DNA from: Lomentospora prolificans
Taxonomy: Eukaryota > Ascomycota > Sordariomycetes > Microascales > Microascaceae
Reading direction: 5' to 3'
Length of the DNA: 64,000 bases
Assembly: GCA_029532625.1 (NCBI GenBank)
Contig: JARFXM010000009.1
Location: forward strand, 5,445,501-5,509,500
Part shown: positions 1-13,181 of the stretch, piece after piece
Layout: each line of letters begins with the position of its first letter
Position numbering within the stretch: position 1 is the stretch's first letter
Notes under the pieces: model-generated
Databases searched by the model: none
Seen by the model: only the letters and a program-made list of their open reading frames with translations
What the model was told of the DNA's origin: nothing
Made by a program: the position numbers and the translations under genes

Positions 1-843
1 AGCATACAGATGCATTTTATCCTTTGCTTCGGTGCTTTGACCAGCTCCAGGCTAGTTGGTTTTCCCTGGAGGGCAATGGCGGGGCACAGGTCAGTTCGGC
101 GGCTTGGACCCTCGAGTTTGTGTGAGCAGTTTTGAGCCTACTCTAGATGCGGGTTAGAGCTCAAAGGCTCACGGACTTACATCTTCCTAATGCGTGCTAG
201 GTAGCTCCGCAGAGTGAACCTGCCGCCACATGTGAAGGAGCGTAGACTGCAAAAACGAAAAGGCGACGCTGGGTAGCCAACCCCCGGCACCACCCACTTC
301 TTCTAATCGTCAATGCGGGTGAGCAATCGCCCTTCCTTGCTGTTTTAAGTCCAGTGGTGTATTGCCAGCTCTAAGATACTGACTGGCATTCCCCTCTTTT
401 ACCCACTCGCATCCCCGAGTTTGAGGAATGACAAGTTTCTAGAAGAAAGTGAGCAACAACTCTCCGCTGCAAGGACCCAAATTCCTTAGTCGGGAATTAT
501 CATGCCAACCTACGATATCCGCGGGTCCGTTCGTTGGGATCTCATCACCGTCGGCGCGGTCTGCGCTGCTTGATGTTCTGTCCATGCTACCCTTAACTGG
601 CTTTAGGAGGCCTGCACTTTAACGTATAAGATGAGGTCCGCTATTACTCACAGGATACTGGTCCATAGATCCGCTTACCCGCACACCATAACCCAGCTGC
701 ACGATTGCCGCACCTCGAACCATAAAACGCATTCCGCTCCGTTCGTTTTTTCCATTCTCACCCACCCATCTTCCTGTTTGTAGCGTGACCTGGTATTAGT
801 ACCTATCAATCCCTTGGCATTTCCTGCATTGATCAATCTTTAC
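1..843. other. Left-edge intergenic DNA, no gene seen
   Basis: I see no conserved coding segment here. The last ~100 bases are pyrimidine-rich and lead into the tiny spliced ORF candidate that begins at 844, so part of this stretch may be a promoter or leader. It could also be flank of a gene lying left of the window. Nothing else is supportable. Confidence 0.4.
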
Positions 844-1017
844 ATGGAGCCCTCAGGCCCTTCCGTAAGTGCATTGACTTTTTTTCTCTGCCTTGCATTT
901 CGCCCGCCGGGATTTGTGTCTTGTGTACCTCCTGCAAGGTCCGTTCGCTAGCTCAACCACACTTCAAACTCTCAGGCTCCTCCCAAAGCACACAAGGATC
1001 TGCCAAGCAGCTCATAA
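844..1017 (+). other. Candidate spliced micro-ORF (20 aa), unproven
   Basis: An ATG at 844 opens seven codons and then meets a strong donor, GTAAGT at 865. The only good downstream acceptor, CTCAG ending at 975, rejoins the frame and gives MEPSGPSAPPKAHKDLPSSS followed by TAA at 1015-1017. The intron would be 111 bp. The peptide matches no family I know, is rich in Pro, Ser and Lys, and is far below normal gene length. It may be a uORF, the first exon of a longer transcript, or chance. It is listed only because the donor and acceptor are good and the upstream DNA is leader-like. Confidence 0.13.
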
Positions 1018-3324
1018 CGACATCCACCAAACTTTATTAATAGAGGGCAACAAGTTTGGCCCTCCGATCTGAGCACAGAAGTGCGCTGGCTTGGATACTT
1101 CGAACGGTTTCTATAGACTTACAAAATACATCAGTGCCAAGATGATAACTCACCTGTAGCGCACGGTTCGGGAATGGGAATAGGGTTGCTAGCCTACAGT
1201 GGTCGAGAACGTCGCCGACGACATTTTTTCGTACTAATCCAGAATCCCACCCAACATATACTGGCTCAAGTCTGGTGGAAACGGCACTTGATGGTCCCTT
1301 CCTTTTTTTTATTCTTTTTTTGTCTACACTAGGGCCGAGTGAGGATCGTAAAAACCAAATAAACTGAGACACACGAGGTCTCAATTCCGAGTCCTCTCTC
1401 CAATAAAAAGCAAAGACCACAGAAGAATGCATCGAGCTTCTTGACTGTTCAGCTCTGATGCCTCTAGGCGCACAGAGCAAAGAGAGGATATGGGCTTTGG
1501 CGCGGGTAAACAAGTATTTGAGAGACTTGGCCTGTCAGGGCGCAACTTTGCGCATCCGCCACAGGAGCCCGTGGCGTCTGGCCTCGAGCAAGCAGTCTTT
1601 GATCAAAATCATCTTCTAGTTATATCCGTTCCACCGTGCTTACGAGACACAAAGGCAACTGTCAGGACACGCATGGGGCTCATAAGAGCGAAGCTAAAAT
1701 GTTTCCTCTACAAAACCCACCTCCCACAAACGGCGCATTGAACGGGAGAGGTTCAATTAACATATGATGCTGATCCAAGGCGCTGGATACCAGTACCGCT
1801 GCTGTGGCAGATCAAGGTTTTTCTTGCCTTTTTCGCTTTCGTTTCTCCAACCCTCGGTCTTCATAGGCTCGGGGTCTTTGACCCATGTCAAGGGTGGGAA
1901 AAAAGGAGGAACACGTCCAGGGGTCGACCAAGCCGCACATGCCATCCTGCTTGCACATCCCTGCTCGACCTGTCTCAGAGGGGACAATTTCACTCCGGTT
2001 TTCAGGCGAGAAAAACACCAATGGATGATAAGGAGTAGATTTTTCTGCTTCGTCTCTCTCCCTGCCCGGGAAGGGGAGAAGAAGTGCAAAGGAACAAAAG
2101 AGGAACTGGGATTCCCCAAGAAACGACTAGCGTTGAACCCTACCAGTATTTGCCCCATTTACTTTGGACCCTGGTGATGTGCGATGCTGAGCCAGCATGG
2201 ATATGTCATCCCTTGGTGGGTTTGACCAGTGTCTGAACAATGCACGGGGATCCAGGAACCAGCGGAAAGCGGCGAAACCCCATGAGCCAGCCAAAAAAAT
2301 TATCTGAACCCATCGAGGTTCAAAAGTCGTCTACCCCAGAAGATCGGGGCTACTTCTGAGAGGTGCCGAATCCATTCCCGAGGAGAAAATGGTGTCGGTT
2401 GTAGAAGCGCATCCTGTCCAGCCATACCCAGCCGGCGGCGGCGTCCCAACCTCCATGGCGCTCGAGGCGGGCTTCTGGAGATGAGGAAAACAGGAAAAGG
2501 CGTATGCCGGACAGCAGATATCATTCACGGTTGACATCTTCAGAGCCCCTTGCATCGAGGCGAAAGTGAAAAGATTTCCCTCCTGGAGCAAGCTGCTTCC
2601 AGTACCCTCTACAAAGACGCTGCTGGTGCAGAGACAAAGTCGACATCGAACAAGGGTTTCGCTAGCCTCGCTCAATGCAGTCAAGGACACAGAACTTTGT
2701 CCGCCCCAAGTCTTTGAAAATCCCCAGAACCATCCCCCAGTTTTCCTTGCCCTGAATAATACCACCTTGAGCTTATTCTATTAGGCAATTGTCTAGGCAG
2801 GAAGACAGCGGCTTCGAGCACCACTCGCCAGCCAGAAAGTAGCGCGTTTGAGCGAGTAACAGATTGTGCCTGAGCTTAATCCAAACAAGGGCACGATTGA
2901 CGTGCAAGACACCGCAGACTTGTGTTAAAATGAGGTCACACTCGTCACCCGCATTCCCGTTGACACACTTACACACAGCACGTATTTCTATGAACCAACT
3001 TACCAGTAGAGATCATGTAAAAACCTCGCAGGTAGAGACAGAACGCCCGCGCGAAAGACACCGTGACAGGGCTCACCGATCCTTGTCGCCCGCGCGAAAG
3101 CCTTCAGGAATGCTTTCCAGTTCGCTCCTGCACGCCCCTCATCGAAAGAGGAAATGCTCTTGGTGCAGAGGCCAACCGGTCAGCGCTGCGCCCGTCAGCT
3201 GGCTATCCTTGCGCTCAAAATGTTCTCTACGGATTCCATCGCCAATCAGCCACGCCGGTTCATGTCTCCCGCACTCGGTCAGAAGTAGAAGGGATCTGCA
3301 CCACCGCAAAGAAGCTACCCTATT

Positions 3325-3339
3325 GGGGGGGCGGGGGGG
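3325..3339 (+). repeat. G-tract (seven G, C, seven G)
   Basis: Two runs of seven G separated by a single C in gene-free DNA. This is a simple-sequence tract with no assigned role. Confidence 0.8.
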
Positions 3340-6300
3340 CTGCCAGGGAGGACACTAGTGTAATCAGTGGGGCCAGGGCCAAGAAGCTGGCAATTTTTCG
3401 ACGAAGGCCGGCCGGCCTTGGTTGGGGACGCCAGGCTGCTGCTGGCCAGCGCTAATTCCCAGCGCCAGTGGAGGCCAGTGGGTGACGTGTAGTGCTGGCT
3501 GGCTGGCTTTCTGTCCACAACCCACCCCTGTAAAGCCTGATTTCCAGGACCTAATTGGTATGTTCTCGTCCCCAGCGACACAACCTTGTTCCCCAGGGAC
3601 TGGAACGAGGGGGTTGCACAAACAAGACGAAGGAACCCAATCCTGTTTGCCACGTGTGGATTGGCGAGTAGCGTATTGCCAGCAATGTCGCAATTGGTGT
3701 TGGTGGAGTGGAGCTTTTCTCTGCTCTATTCTACAGAGTACTCTCCACCGGATAGAAATGGTGTGTGGAATGGACGTCCGGGGTCGGGATGAAGAGAGGC
3801 GATCCTTCGCTGAGAAAGAAGATTTGACGAGAGAGATTCTACGAAGTACTTGGGAAAGCCCGTTCTTGGGATCAACTATCAATAAGACCTTTTTACATTA
3901 AGTGTATGGACCCTATCGCCTTGCCTGTCCCGGAGATAGCATACACCATGAGCCATGCTTTGGCATATGTCGCCCACAGAAAGACGATGATCATCTAGGG
4001 ATCCTCCCATTCCCTTTTGATCCTCTTGGCTACCTGCCTTACCAGGCGTCATCGTGGACATATCTTCGGCACACATCCGATACTCCATCGGCGAAACCTG
4101 CGAGTTCAGGGTACCGATGATCGATCCTGATCTCCTATTATACACTAAACCCCTTCATACTGACAAATAACGAGTTGCGCGTCTTCGTATCTTTCTGGCC
4201 ACAATTGGGGTCGCAAGTGCTTGTGTGGGACTCCAGAAGGGTGCGGATTGTCACCATTTTGCGCCAGACTTCCTGTTTTAGAAATGCCGCCTTCCCAATT
4301 CTCTTGGTGTCGTCAGGCATCCGCTGGCGACATTCGACGTTGGTAAAGGCAAGATAAAAAAGTGGCTTGCTGTCTACGCCGCCTCGAACACACTAGACAA
4401 TGTTGCTCACATCCGACTAGACTCAAGATGGAAGATGAAAGACGAAAGCCACATGGAAACCTGTCAAATCAAATATCCGCACTAAAAGAGAGGGGCCACT
4501 CTCAGGTCTCTCGCGATAATCCTTGGCTGCTGCGATCACGATGCTGAATGATCACCGCACGGACCTCTTCGCCTTCACTCCACCCCTCATCATCGCTCTG
4601 CAAATATGACTCTGCCTGTACCGTACTTTGAGCTTCCGAGTTCCATCTCCTGACCACACATCTCCAGGCAAAAGCGAAAAACACCCCCCCCCATCCGAGC
4701 CATGATCAAGAGACCGTGTTGGTGGCGGGCATCACTGAAAGATTGTGGTGCTCTCGTCATATGACTCGTCATCTTATCGTGCGATTTCCCGTATGCGGAA
4801 CCCCCGACGCTGAGCCATATGCATCTACGTCACCGTCCGTGAGCCTGTCCCAAAGAAGATGGAGGGCATATATGCCGTTCCCTATTCGTAGCAACTTGTC
4901 TACTTCCGTCGAGCTCCTCGCGCTCCTTCGTCCTTTCGTGAAGCGCAAACTACTGCAGCTCCGACGGTGCGCTAAGGCAGGTGGGTGTTGTCGGGGAGTA
5001 AATTGGTCATTTCCCGGGTGCTTTAAGCTTCTTCGGGAACGAGCAATCGCTCTCGACAATTTTCCGACCTTGAAACCCCCTTGACCGGGGCAGTGGGGTA
5101 TGCAGCCCGGGCATAACACAGTCTTGCATTTTCGGCTGAGAGACAGAGCGTGATACACTCGGACTGCCTCGAGTGGTCGTACCCTTATACAGTGATTTGT
5201 AGATGCGTTTGTCTTGAGGCTCACGGCACTGACGCGTTCGGGCAACAAGGTCATTCCAGGGCTGGACGATCAACGGTAGCTCTAGCTCCCCTGTGCTCTA
5301 GCCTAGCTGGCAGATCTTGGTCTAAAGCCGCCGCAGTAGCGGTGGACGGCTGCCTCGTGACAAACCCACCTTGACGAAAACGGCTATTGGATGCCCGGAT
5401 GCTCGACTTTGACCGAGAAGCATCGATTACGATGAGCCTGCTCTCCGTCATTCATCTCCGTTCTTGAGTATGCGGTAAGGTACCCGACGGACCCGAGCAA
5501 TTCTCAGGAGATGACGAAGGCAACAAGCAAAGGAGAGCCCCGCAGAGCCCCCAATCGGCAGCTTCCCGGTTCCTTTGATAGGGTCAAAATGATCTTATTC
5601 CTTTTCCATGCAGTATTAGCGGGCCCGCCTAAGTTAATTCAGATGGCAACTTGAACTAAGGGGCTGGGGGTGAGTGCCTGGGGGAAAACAGCTCCAGCTT
5701 CCACACCTCAGTGCGAACCCCCCAAAAATGGATATGGTCACCACCAGAAGCCCCTGGATTTGGAGCTGCGGGTTCTATTTTCCGGTGTTCTACACAAGGG
5801 CACAGAACATTGAAGGTGACAAGATAGTGTGTAGGGCTTCTACGGAGATGAGGAAAACACCACATGGGCACCAGCGAATGTTGTTGGATCAGGCATCCCA
5901 CAGGTTGCTCTTCCCCGTACACCACGTGGCTAGCGCTAATTTTATTTTTTTCAGTGCCATAAACCTAGGCAAGGCTAACTATCCTGTAGCGCTGCAGAGG
6001 AATGATCTAGTCAAGAAAGACGGGCCTTCTAATCAACGTGAAAGACGAGATGCTGGTATTATTGCTCATTTCGGATGTAAATGCGAGCAGCCGAAGCTGT
6101 GTAGAGTCCCTTGCTCCCGAAGCAAATAGCGCCGTCTAGCTCAACCTTCCATGGGAGCGAGGGTCCCGAAGATCGACCTCCAGACGAGCGGTCAGGGGTC
6201 GAAGACATTACAAATTGGAAATACGCCATCGCCATCTGTCCGCCGAGCTGTCCATTGACGATCTCGTGGGACGACACAAAGAAGGAGAAAAAGGAAAAGC

Positions 6301-8878
6301 ACATGCGCAAAGATTCCACAAAGGCCGCATATCGAATGGGAATCCATCGGGGGTCCGAGAAAGGGGATGAACCTTGTTCGACAACCGCAGCGGAAAATTC
6401 CTCAACCTGCTCCCCGGCTCCACCTCCCGATGTCCACCTGTGGGCTCCATCCCGTACTCTTGGTTGACATTTGCGAATCCCGCCGCACACCTGGCCTGTT
6501 GCTTTTGAGATGCACTGTACCTTGCGTCGACGGCAGAGTGACACACGGAGAACGACGCTCAAGGGTAGCCGGCGGCTCTAGGTTTCGACATTGTTTGTGA
6601 GAAGGCGCTAGAAGCGGTGGCAGACGGGTAGGACATAGGGGAAGGGCCAGCGATGCTTGCTGGCGATGATGGCTGCTTCGGCTGCCGGCATGGTCCTAAG
6701 CAACCCTTCCCCGAACTGTCTGTGGAAAGAGGCTTAGGGCCTAGACCTTAGCAACAATAAAGCTGAGAGCAGATTTACGAAGATCGTGACCTCTCCATAA
6801 TGGGGAAACGAGATGAAAACGGGCGCTAATAATTTAGCCCTCCATGGCGTAATCTTAACAGGCTTCCCTTATTACTGCCCAGACGAGACTAGGCAGGGAG
6901 AGCCAACCAGCGCGCATGCAGGTCCTCCACGGCGCGCCCGGCATGGGGCATCGGGAAGAGCTGACCGAGCTGAGCCCCCGCTTCTTCCAATGTTCTCTTT
7001 GCAAGACAATGAGTCAGGAACCAACCGAGTTCTTTTTCCACAGTTTGATATTAGACCTCAACAATTCAGATCCGATAATAAGGGTCTACACTAAGAGAAG
7101 CGATCGGCCCCTCTCCATCCCACGCGGTCATCCGCCAAGTCGGCGGCTCCCCCAACCGTTATGGGCTGCGGCGGAACATATGAAAACGGACTGTCAGCAG
7201 CTGGCTGGCGATTGTCCTTTTGCCAGCCATGTGGATTTTTCGAGCGCCTGGCTGGCGTAGGGATGGGCGCCGCCAAGGGCTCCTTGTCCTTCTTGCTCGC
7301 TAGTCTTCCTAGCGTAAATTACAACAGAGGGGCGCGCTAGGAGCGCAGAAAGCGTGGCAATTTAGTCTAAGAGGCTTGATTAGGCTCCGGAGTGAGATCG
7401 AGCGAAGAGCCCGCTGGAGCTTCCTTTTCCGAAGAGGCGTCCGGAAGATTCAGCGATAGCGGCCGCTGGCGATACTCGTCGTTGTCTCGCGAAGGGGGTG
7501 ATGAGGTGATGAGACCAGTGCTCTAGATTCAACTCCTGCATTGTTTCGCCACCAGCTGGCTCTAGGGAGTAAGTTATACTGGAGTTATACCACTATAAGG
7601 TTAAGGACTTGCTGGCTGGCCATCGCCTGGGCCTTAGTGTAAGTGCGCTGGCCTAGACAGGTAGCACCAGGCGGAAGTTACAGCGTGGTATCCCCTTACC
7701 CCCCGGCCCCCAACACGGCCTGGCAACACCCACAAATATCCTAGCGAGAACCTCAATCGGACCCCTGGGCCAGCATCAGTTTTAACTCAAGAGACTCAGG
7801 TTCTCGATGTTGAGCCCGGTCGGAGAACGGATGGGCTACCCACGGACCGGCGCAGTCCAGTACGGATGGAACAGGCTGGATTCTTCGGAGAAGTTGATGC
7901 GACAATGTGCAGTCAGTAGCAGCAGCTAATATCCTCTGGGCGCTTTTCCCATGCAGAGGATTCCGAAGGATCACCTTGGTTCGTCTCATGCCTTGCTTAA
8001 TAGAGGAATCTGCGAGTCCATTCTCACTCTCTGTTTCTCGTTCCTGAGACATGGTTCTGGTAAGTACTGATCGGATTCTAGTTCCCGGTTGGGGTAAACT
8101 GGACTCGGCACATGAGTCGCTGGGCGCCGACAAGAAAGTTAGTCGTAGAACCCCAGCGACTGGGTTCCGACGATGCTACGATACTGGCCGCAAGCGAGCG
8201 GACTGGAGAATTGGCCTCGCCTAGGCGCGACTCCACTTGCTACTCATTTATTGTCATTTCGCGACAACCGACAGTACAAGCGCAAGGCCAATGCACACAT
8301 AAAAGAGTATAGTTCTATTTCGGCGTAACATCCGTTCCAGACTCCGAGTGTCATCAAGGCGGGTGGTAGGGAATGCTGGTTTCGGTAGGCCACACCATCT
8401 GGTCGACGGCAAAGAAAGTGTCACTTGAGGGTTTTGAGTGTGCCTTTGAGGGTGTCGTCGGACACGGCAAAGCTATGGGGGTGGGCCTGAAGAAGCCTCG
8501 CATGCATCGCATCGGAAAATACGGAAGATTCCTTGAGCGCTGTTCTTTTTTTTTTTTTGTTCCTGCGAGGAATCCCTCGGCTCTCTCCCTCGAGCGAACT
8601 CTGGCTGCTCATCCGATTTGATGGCCTTACCTGTGAGTCCTGTGGCACCAAGACTTTCGGTTCCGAGCAGTGTTGGATGCTGGGTCGCGTATGCTTGACC
8701 CTTGACGATGGTGGAAAGACGAAGTTGCAATGGGGTCTCGTGCTACGTTTTCCCTGCAGGGCGGCGCTCTTCTAACCTTATGCCGTGCTTACCGTTTCTA
8801 CGTAACTCACGATAGAAGCACAAAGGGACGAGGCCAGGGAAACGACGGAGGTCGACGATGAGAGGCAAGATCTGGCCT

Positions 8879-8905
8879 GGTTGGGGTTGGGGGGGGAAGC
8901 GGGCG
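8879..8905 (+). repeat. G-rich tract
   Basis: Successive G runs of 2, 4, 8, 3 and 2 bases separated by short spacers, so the + strand could fold as a G-quadruplex. It lies in gene-free DNA. Confidence 0.6.
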
Positions 8906-11521
8906 GAGATCTCTTTTGTCCGGGAGATCAATCGATGGCGGTCGATCGCGCCTAACGGGACACTTCCCTTTTGTTCAATTCTGCCATTATCGGACGAAAC
9001 CATTTCGTCGATCACTCACAAGTCCATTTTGCCAGCATAAAACCCGGTAACATGTCCTTGGGTAATAAAATGAAAGGGGCCCGACAGCTCGGCGAGCAAA
9101 GTGTGTGAGCGCGGATTCCATGCTCCCGACATTATTTGTCCAACTTGGAGACAGATATTCCTGACGATGGCGAAGGAAGGGTTTCCCTGCGAGCTCGACA
9201 GTTGGTGGCCGGTTTGCACGGCAGAGGGCACGGCATGATTTTAGACTAATTCCTCCGGGACGCACATTCCGGGCGTTCGCGTCTGCAAGAGGCTACCAGA
9301 CTTTTGGATAGCGAATTGTTCGCCCGTTCTTACCTGCCTGGACAGCCAGTTCTATTAGCAACTCGGCCGGGGAATTTTTATGACGAGAGAGCAACGTTGA
9401 TATTCAAGGATACATGCTCTAACCCCCGGCGTCTCCCCTTACATGTACAGAACCGAGTGTGCTAATAACGAGGATGCTGGCGAGGGTGCCGACGCGGGCC
9501 AACCTCCCCGTCTCCTCTCTGGTTTATGACAGCACGGCATTCGGCGGAGTTTATTACCCGCAGGCACCGTTGCAGCTGGCGGAGGCACGCCATAGTCCAG
9601 GAACCCTCGCATGTGGCCTGACTGAATTCGGGGGCAAAGAGGGGGGCAACCTTGTTTCCGACTTGTGAGGGATAGGGTCGACGCAGCGTCTTTCCCACCC
9701 CCATGCCAGCCGAGTGCCGGGGATCGTTGTCCGTCTGTTGCAGCGGAGGAAGGGCATCTTGATCAAGGATTCGCGAGGGCGAAAGAGGCGAAATGTGACA
9801 GGTTTCAACAGCATCCCCGACAAATAGTGGGTTTTATATTAATATTTATGTCTTCCTTTGAGATGAGTTTACGGCGTGATTGCCCCTGCTATGATGATCG
9901 GTGCATAGGATCCACGATGAAGCAAGCCATTGGCAGGCAGCGATATTCCGCTCAGCGCACGAGAGCCGTCAGGGCAGGTGGCAAAAACAAGGGCTTGCCG
10001 TCCACTTAGGAATATCGAATTCTTAATGGAGAACAGCAGTGGATATCGAGATCATCGACGGGTCCAGGTACGTCCAGTTTGAGTGCTGGGTCTCGCCCCC
10101 ACCGAGATAGGCCCGGCGGCATCGGTTTGGCTTGTACAACAGCCGTTTTTAGGTCAAGGTTATCTAGATGGTGGCTCCGCTTCAGTTATGGTGTGCGTAG
10201 TATTATCACGACCACAAGAGCTGACTGCGTTTCGCATTTTGTGAACACTTTTGAACCAGGGCTGTACATCTGTGCTCAAACATAGAATGTGCATGGAATC
10301 CGTATATCGGACATAAAGGGAACAGACGCGTTCGTGCCGGGGACTCGGGTGTGGCAGCTCCTTTTCTTCTAACGGGCAGAAGCGACATATCATCTTTTTC
10401 ACACATTTTTTTTCTCTTTTGCTCCAATATTAATGGATCGAGGCTGGTCGATGAGCGTCTGTTTCCCCTACCACGTATAGTAGCAGTGATATAAGCGTGG
10501 GTCTGTAACACCCCTGGCAATGAAGAGGAGGCACAGGCAAGTGGGAGGACTGGAGGAGAATAAATAAAGAAAAGGAAGAAAAAAATCAATAAGCGTCTGC
10601 ATCGGAAGCGACTCGGTGCAGACCCGGGTCCGATGGATTGCTTGCTTATATGGATGGGCGTTGATCTTTCGCTGCTCCTCTCTCTTGTTTGATGTTTCGA
10701 TCACTTTTTTCATCGGGGAAGTATTATAACGGGCCCACTTCACCCTTGGGAAATCCCTGGCGAGCTCAAGGTGGAGTTTTGCAAGACTTGAGGTTACCTT
10801 CGCGTCTGCGGCTATGGAGCATCGAGCAGGGGACCCTGGTAACTTCAAGGAGGAGAAAGAAGAAAGGGGATAAAAAAACCACGGAGAGGGACCCCGAAAA
10901 GTGACCAGAGGAGCACAGCCTGTCCAGCGCGCTGGAATCTGTTATTTCCCCTTCACCCCGGTCTACAGCTTGCCAGCTGGCGACTCGTCAGAACCAGGGA
11001 AAGACTGTGGGCAAAGGAAGAAAACGGCCCCTCGCTTCGCGGAAAAAGGGAGGGTGTCCCCCGGTTCCACGGCAAGGGGCCGTTTAGTGTTTGACGCGGG
11101 GTGGGGGGGCACGCCGTTCTCAATATATCTCCATGTCCTCCCTCGCCTGCCCCTGGAAGACAACCGGGCTGTAATGCCACATTAAGTGGGGGGAAGGGGA
11201 TCAAAAAAGGAGAGCAAGAGAGGATCGATATCAACAAGTGTGGGCTGGAAGGGGTTTACCAACGTCAGCTGCAAGGAGTGCGTGATATTCGATGCAAGAG
11301 AGGCCGAGATGTCAAAGGACCTGATGCGCGGGTTTTTGATACTGTGGGTAAAGGGGTATGGAGATCTCGCTGCAACATACTACATGTGCGGAGGGAGAAG
11401 TGGGAAGGGGAAAATGTCCCATCGTTCCAATCCCGAGTGGGCAGATGACGGCGGAAGGGCGAAGTTGGCTTGGGCACCGGGGAGGCGACCATCACCGATG
11501 GGTTACGTAGCATTGTCTTTT

Positions 11522-11541
11522 GGGGGGGAGGGGGAGGGAGG
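11522..11541 (+). repeat. G-rich tract with quadruplex potential
   Basis: G runs of 7, 5, 3 and 2 are each separated by a single A. Single-base loops favour a stable G-quadruplex on the + strand. It lies about 620 bases beyond the 3' end of the UTP16-like gene, in otherwise featureless DNA. Confidence 0.6.
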
Positions 11542-12161
11542 TGTTGAAACATTTCTTCTTGGTCAGTCTTTACGAGGTGGAATCGGCCGCATGTGAGGGA
11601 GAATGCTCTGCGTTGCTGATTCACCTGCAGAGGACAAACAACAAGCGATTGTGCGCGCCGGTTGCTACGAGTGAACAGTGCCCTCCCAAGGGCGTTGGAA
11701 TGCTGGCTGTGTAACGCGGGAAGGGTAAAAGATGGAGGGCCGGTAAGGGATGAAAAGAGTTGTGGAAGGATCGAGCGCGTGAGATGACTTCAGCGGGTTC
11801 GTAGAGGTTGTTGGTATGTGTGATGACGCTTTCTGGTGTGCGGTGCGAGCTGAGATCCTTTTTGGGCTATCCATTAGATCTAGCTGTTGGGGCTGGCATA
11901 ACACTGAGATACTTTATTGTTTCTTTTCTGAGTCGACTGCTGTTCCGTAGCCAACCTCAAGCGCTCGGTGGGAGTGGCCCTTTCCATCATCATCCGTATT
12001 CGTTCGCTATCGAGTGAGAGGACGATGGAGTACATCGTAGCCACGCGGTTCATAGAGAGGATTGAAACACAAGGTTGGCACCAGTCGAGAATCAAGCCTG
12101 CCTTGTAAACAGATATCATTCATAATCTATCACTCCATTACCCTCACCCAACACGTCCCTC

Positions 12162-13181
12162 TCACCTTCTCGAGCTTCCCCAATCCGGCTTTGGGATCGG
12201 TCTCCCCACAATAAACCCCTTGCTCTGCGGCACCGCGCTCCTGTTCCTCTGCATCAATCTCGCTTTTACGTCCTTGCTCCTCCTCTGATTCTTGGGCGCC
12301 AACCTCTGATCCACCTCGTTCATGACCCTATAGATCGCACCTCCAACCTTCTTGTCCCGAACAACCTTCTTTTGCTCGCCCTTGCGCCTCTTGGGCCTAG
12401 GCTCGCCCACGCTGCTGAGGTCACCCTGGTAGGCGTCCTCGTCATCCGAGTCTTGTAGGAACTCTTCGGGTAGGAAGTCGGGGAGTTTGACCTTGCCAGG
12501 CCGAGCGAGGGCTTTTTCGTCGTCCTCCTCCTCTGCGGGGGCGTCTTCCGTAGGCTCGGCTACAGCAGCTCCGGGGGCGGGTTCTTCTGGGGCCTTGGCT
12601 TTCCTGGATTCAGCCTGGGCCTTGAGGCGGGCGTCGCGTTCTTGTCGCTTCTTCTTTTCGCGTGCGGCTTGTCTGTAAAGTAGTTAGTCACAGATGCTCC
12701 GTTTCCTTCCTTCAACATAGAACTGCAGCTAGACGTACTCTTGAACGGCCTTCTGGGCCGCTTGGGCAGACTGCCTGGCCTGCTCCGCAGCCTGAACGTT
12801 AGACACCGCCTCTGGGGCCTCATCATCTGAGTCCTCGTCTTCCTCAGGCGCGGGTGCAGGTGCCGCCGCCGCCGTTTCCGTCTTCTTCGTGACGGCCGGG
12901 CTAGGGTGGGCGGCCGCCAACTGTCGCTGGAGCGCAGCGTCCAGATCCATCGTTATATCCTCATTGTCCACGGACGGCTCCCGCTCCGCATCCTCGGCGG
13001 ACTTCTTCTTGGACGGGGTCTTGTTGTTGGCAGAGGCTTTCTTTGGCGCAGGCGATTCGCCGTCCTTCTTGCGGACCGGGAGCCTTTGCCGCTTGGGGCT
13101 TGTGGCGGGGAGTTCTGTGGGTTCGGCGAGGTCGGATTTGTCCATGGACTTGCGCTTGGTGCCGCTCCTTGTGGTCACCAT
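12162..13181 (-). CDS. UTP16-like U3 snoRNP / SSU-processome protein
   Basis: Two exons, 13181-12739 and 12672-12162, joined across a 66-bp intron (12673-12738; donor GTACGT, acceptor TACAG, CTAAC branch site), give 317 aa. The protein is highly charged and low in hydrophobics: a Lys/Arg-rich N-terminus with nuclear-signal character (SPKRQRLPVRKK), acidic and Ala/Pro-rich middle blocks, an Ala/Gln/Arg helical stretch crossing the intron, an LPEEFL motif followed by acidic residues, and a basic C-terminus (PRPKRRKGEQKK, then VGGAIYRVM). This layout fits the fungal U3-snoRNA-associated family (yeast Bud21/Utp16), which acts in the nucleolus in early 18S rRNA processing. The assignment rests on composition and C-terminal motifs, not on an alignment. 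It diverges from the mitochondrial gene at 13812. Confidence 0.65.

Larger units (their letters stand above)
1018..12161. other. 11-kb gene-free region
   Basis: No open frame here shows family motifs, a plausible intron chain or a targeting signal. The longest frames (up to ~170 codons) have the biased composition expected of non-coding DNA read in six frames. The base composition is not AT-rich, so it does not look like a heavily RIP-mutated transposon graveyard, and I found no terminal repeats or transposase motifs. It does hold repeated copies of GCTGGC/GCCAGC words (for example 3494-3507, 7198-7209, 7248-7256, 7611-7620 and 10972-10981) and G-rich tracts at 3325-3339, 8879-8905 and 11522-11541. 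Non-coding RNA genes cannot be excluded by eye. Confidence 0.5.

Noticed and set aside
1018..12161. Possible RIP-mutated transposon island
   Set aside because: The region is not AT-rich, and I found no terminal repeats, integrase/transposase motifs or reverse-transcriptase relics by eye; a computed RIP index would be decisive.
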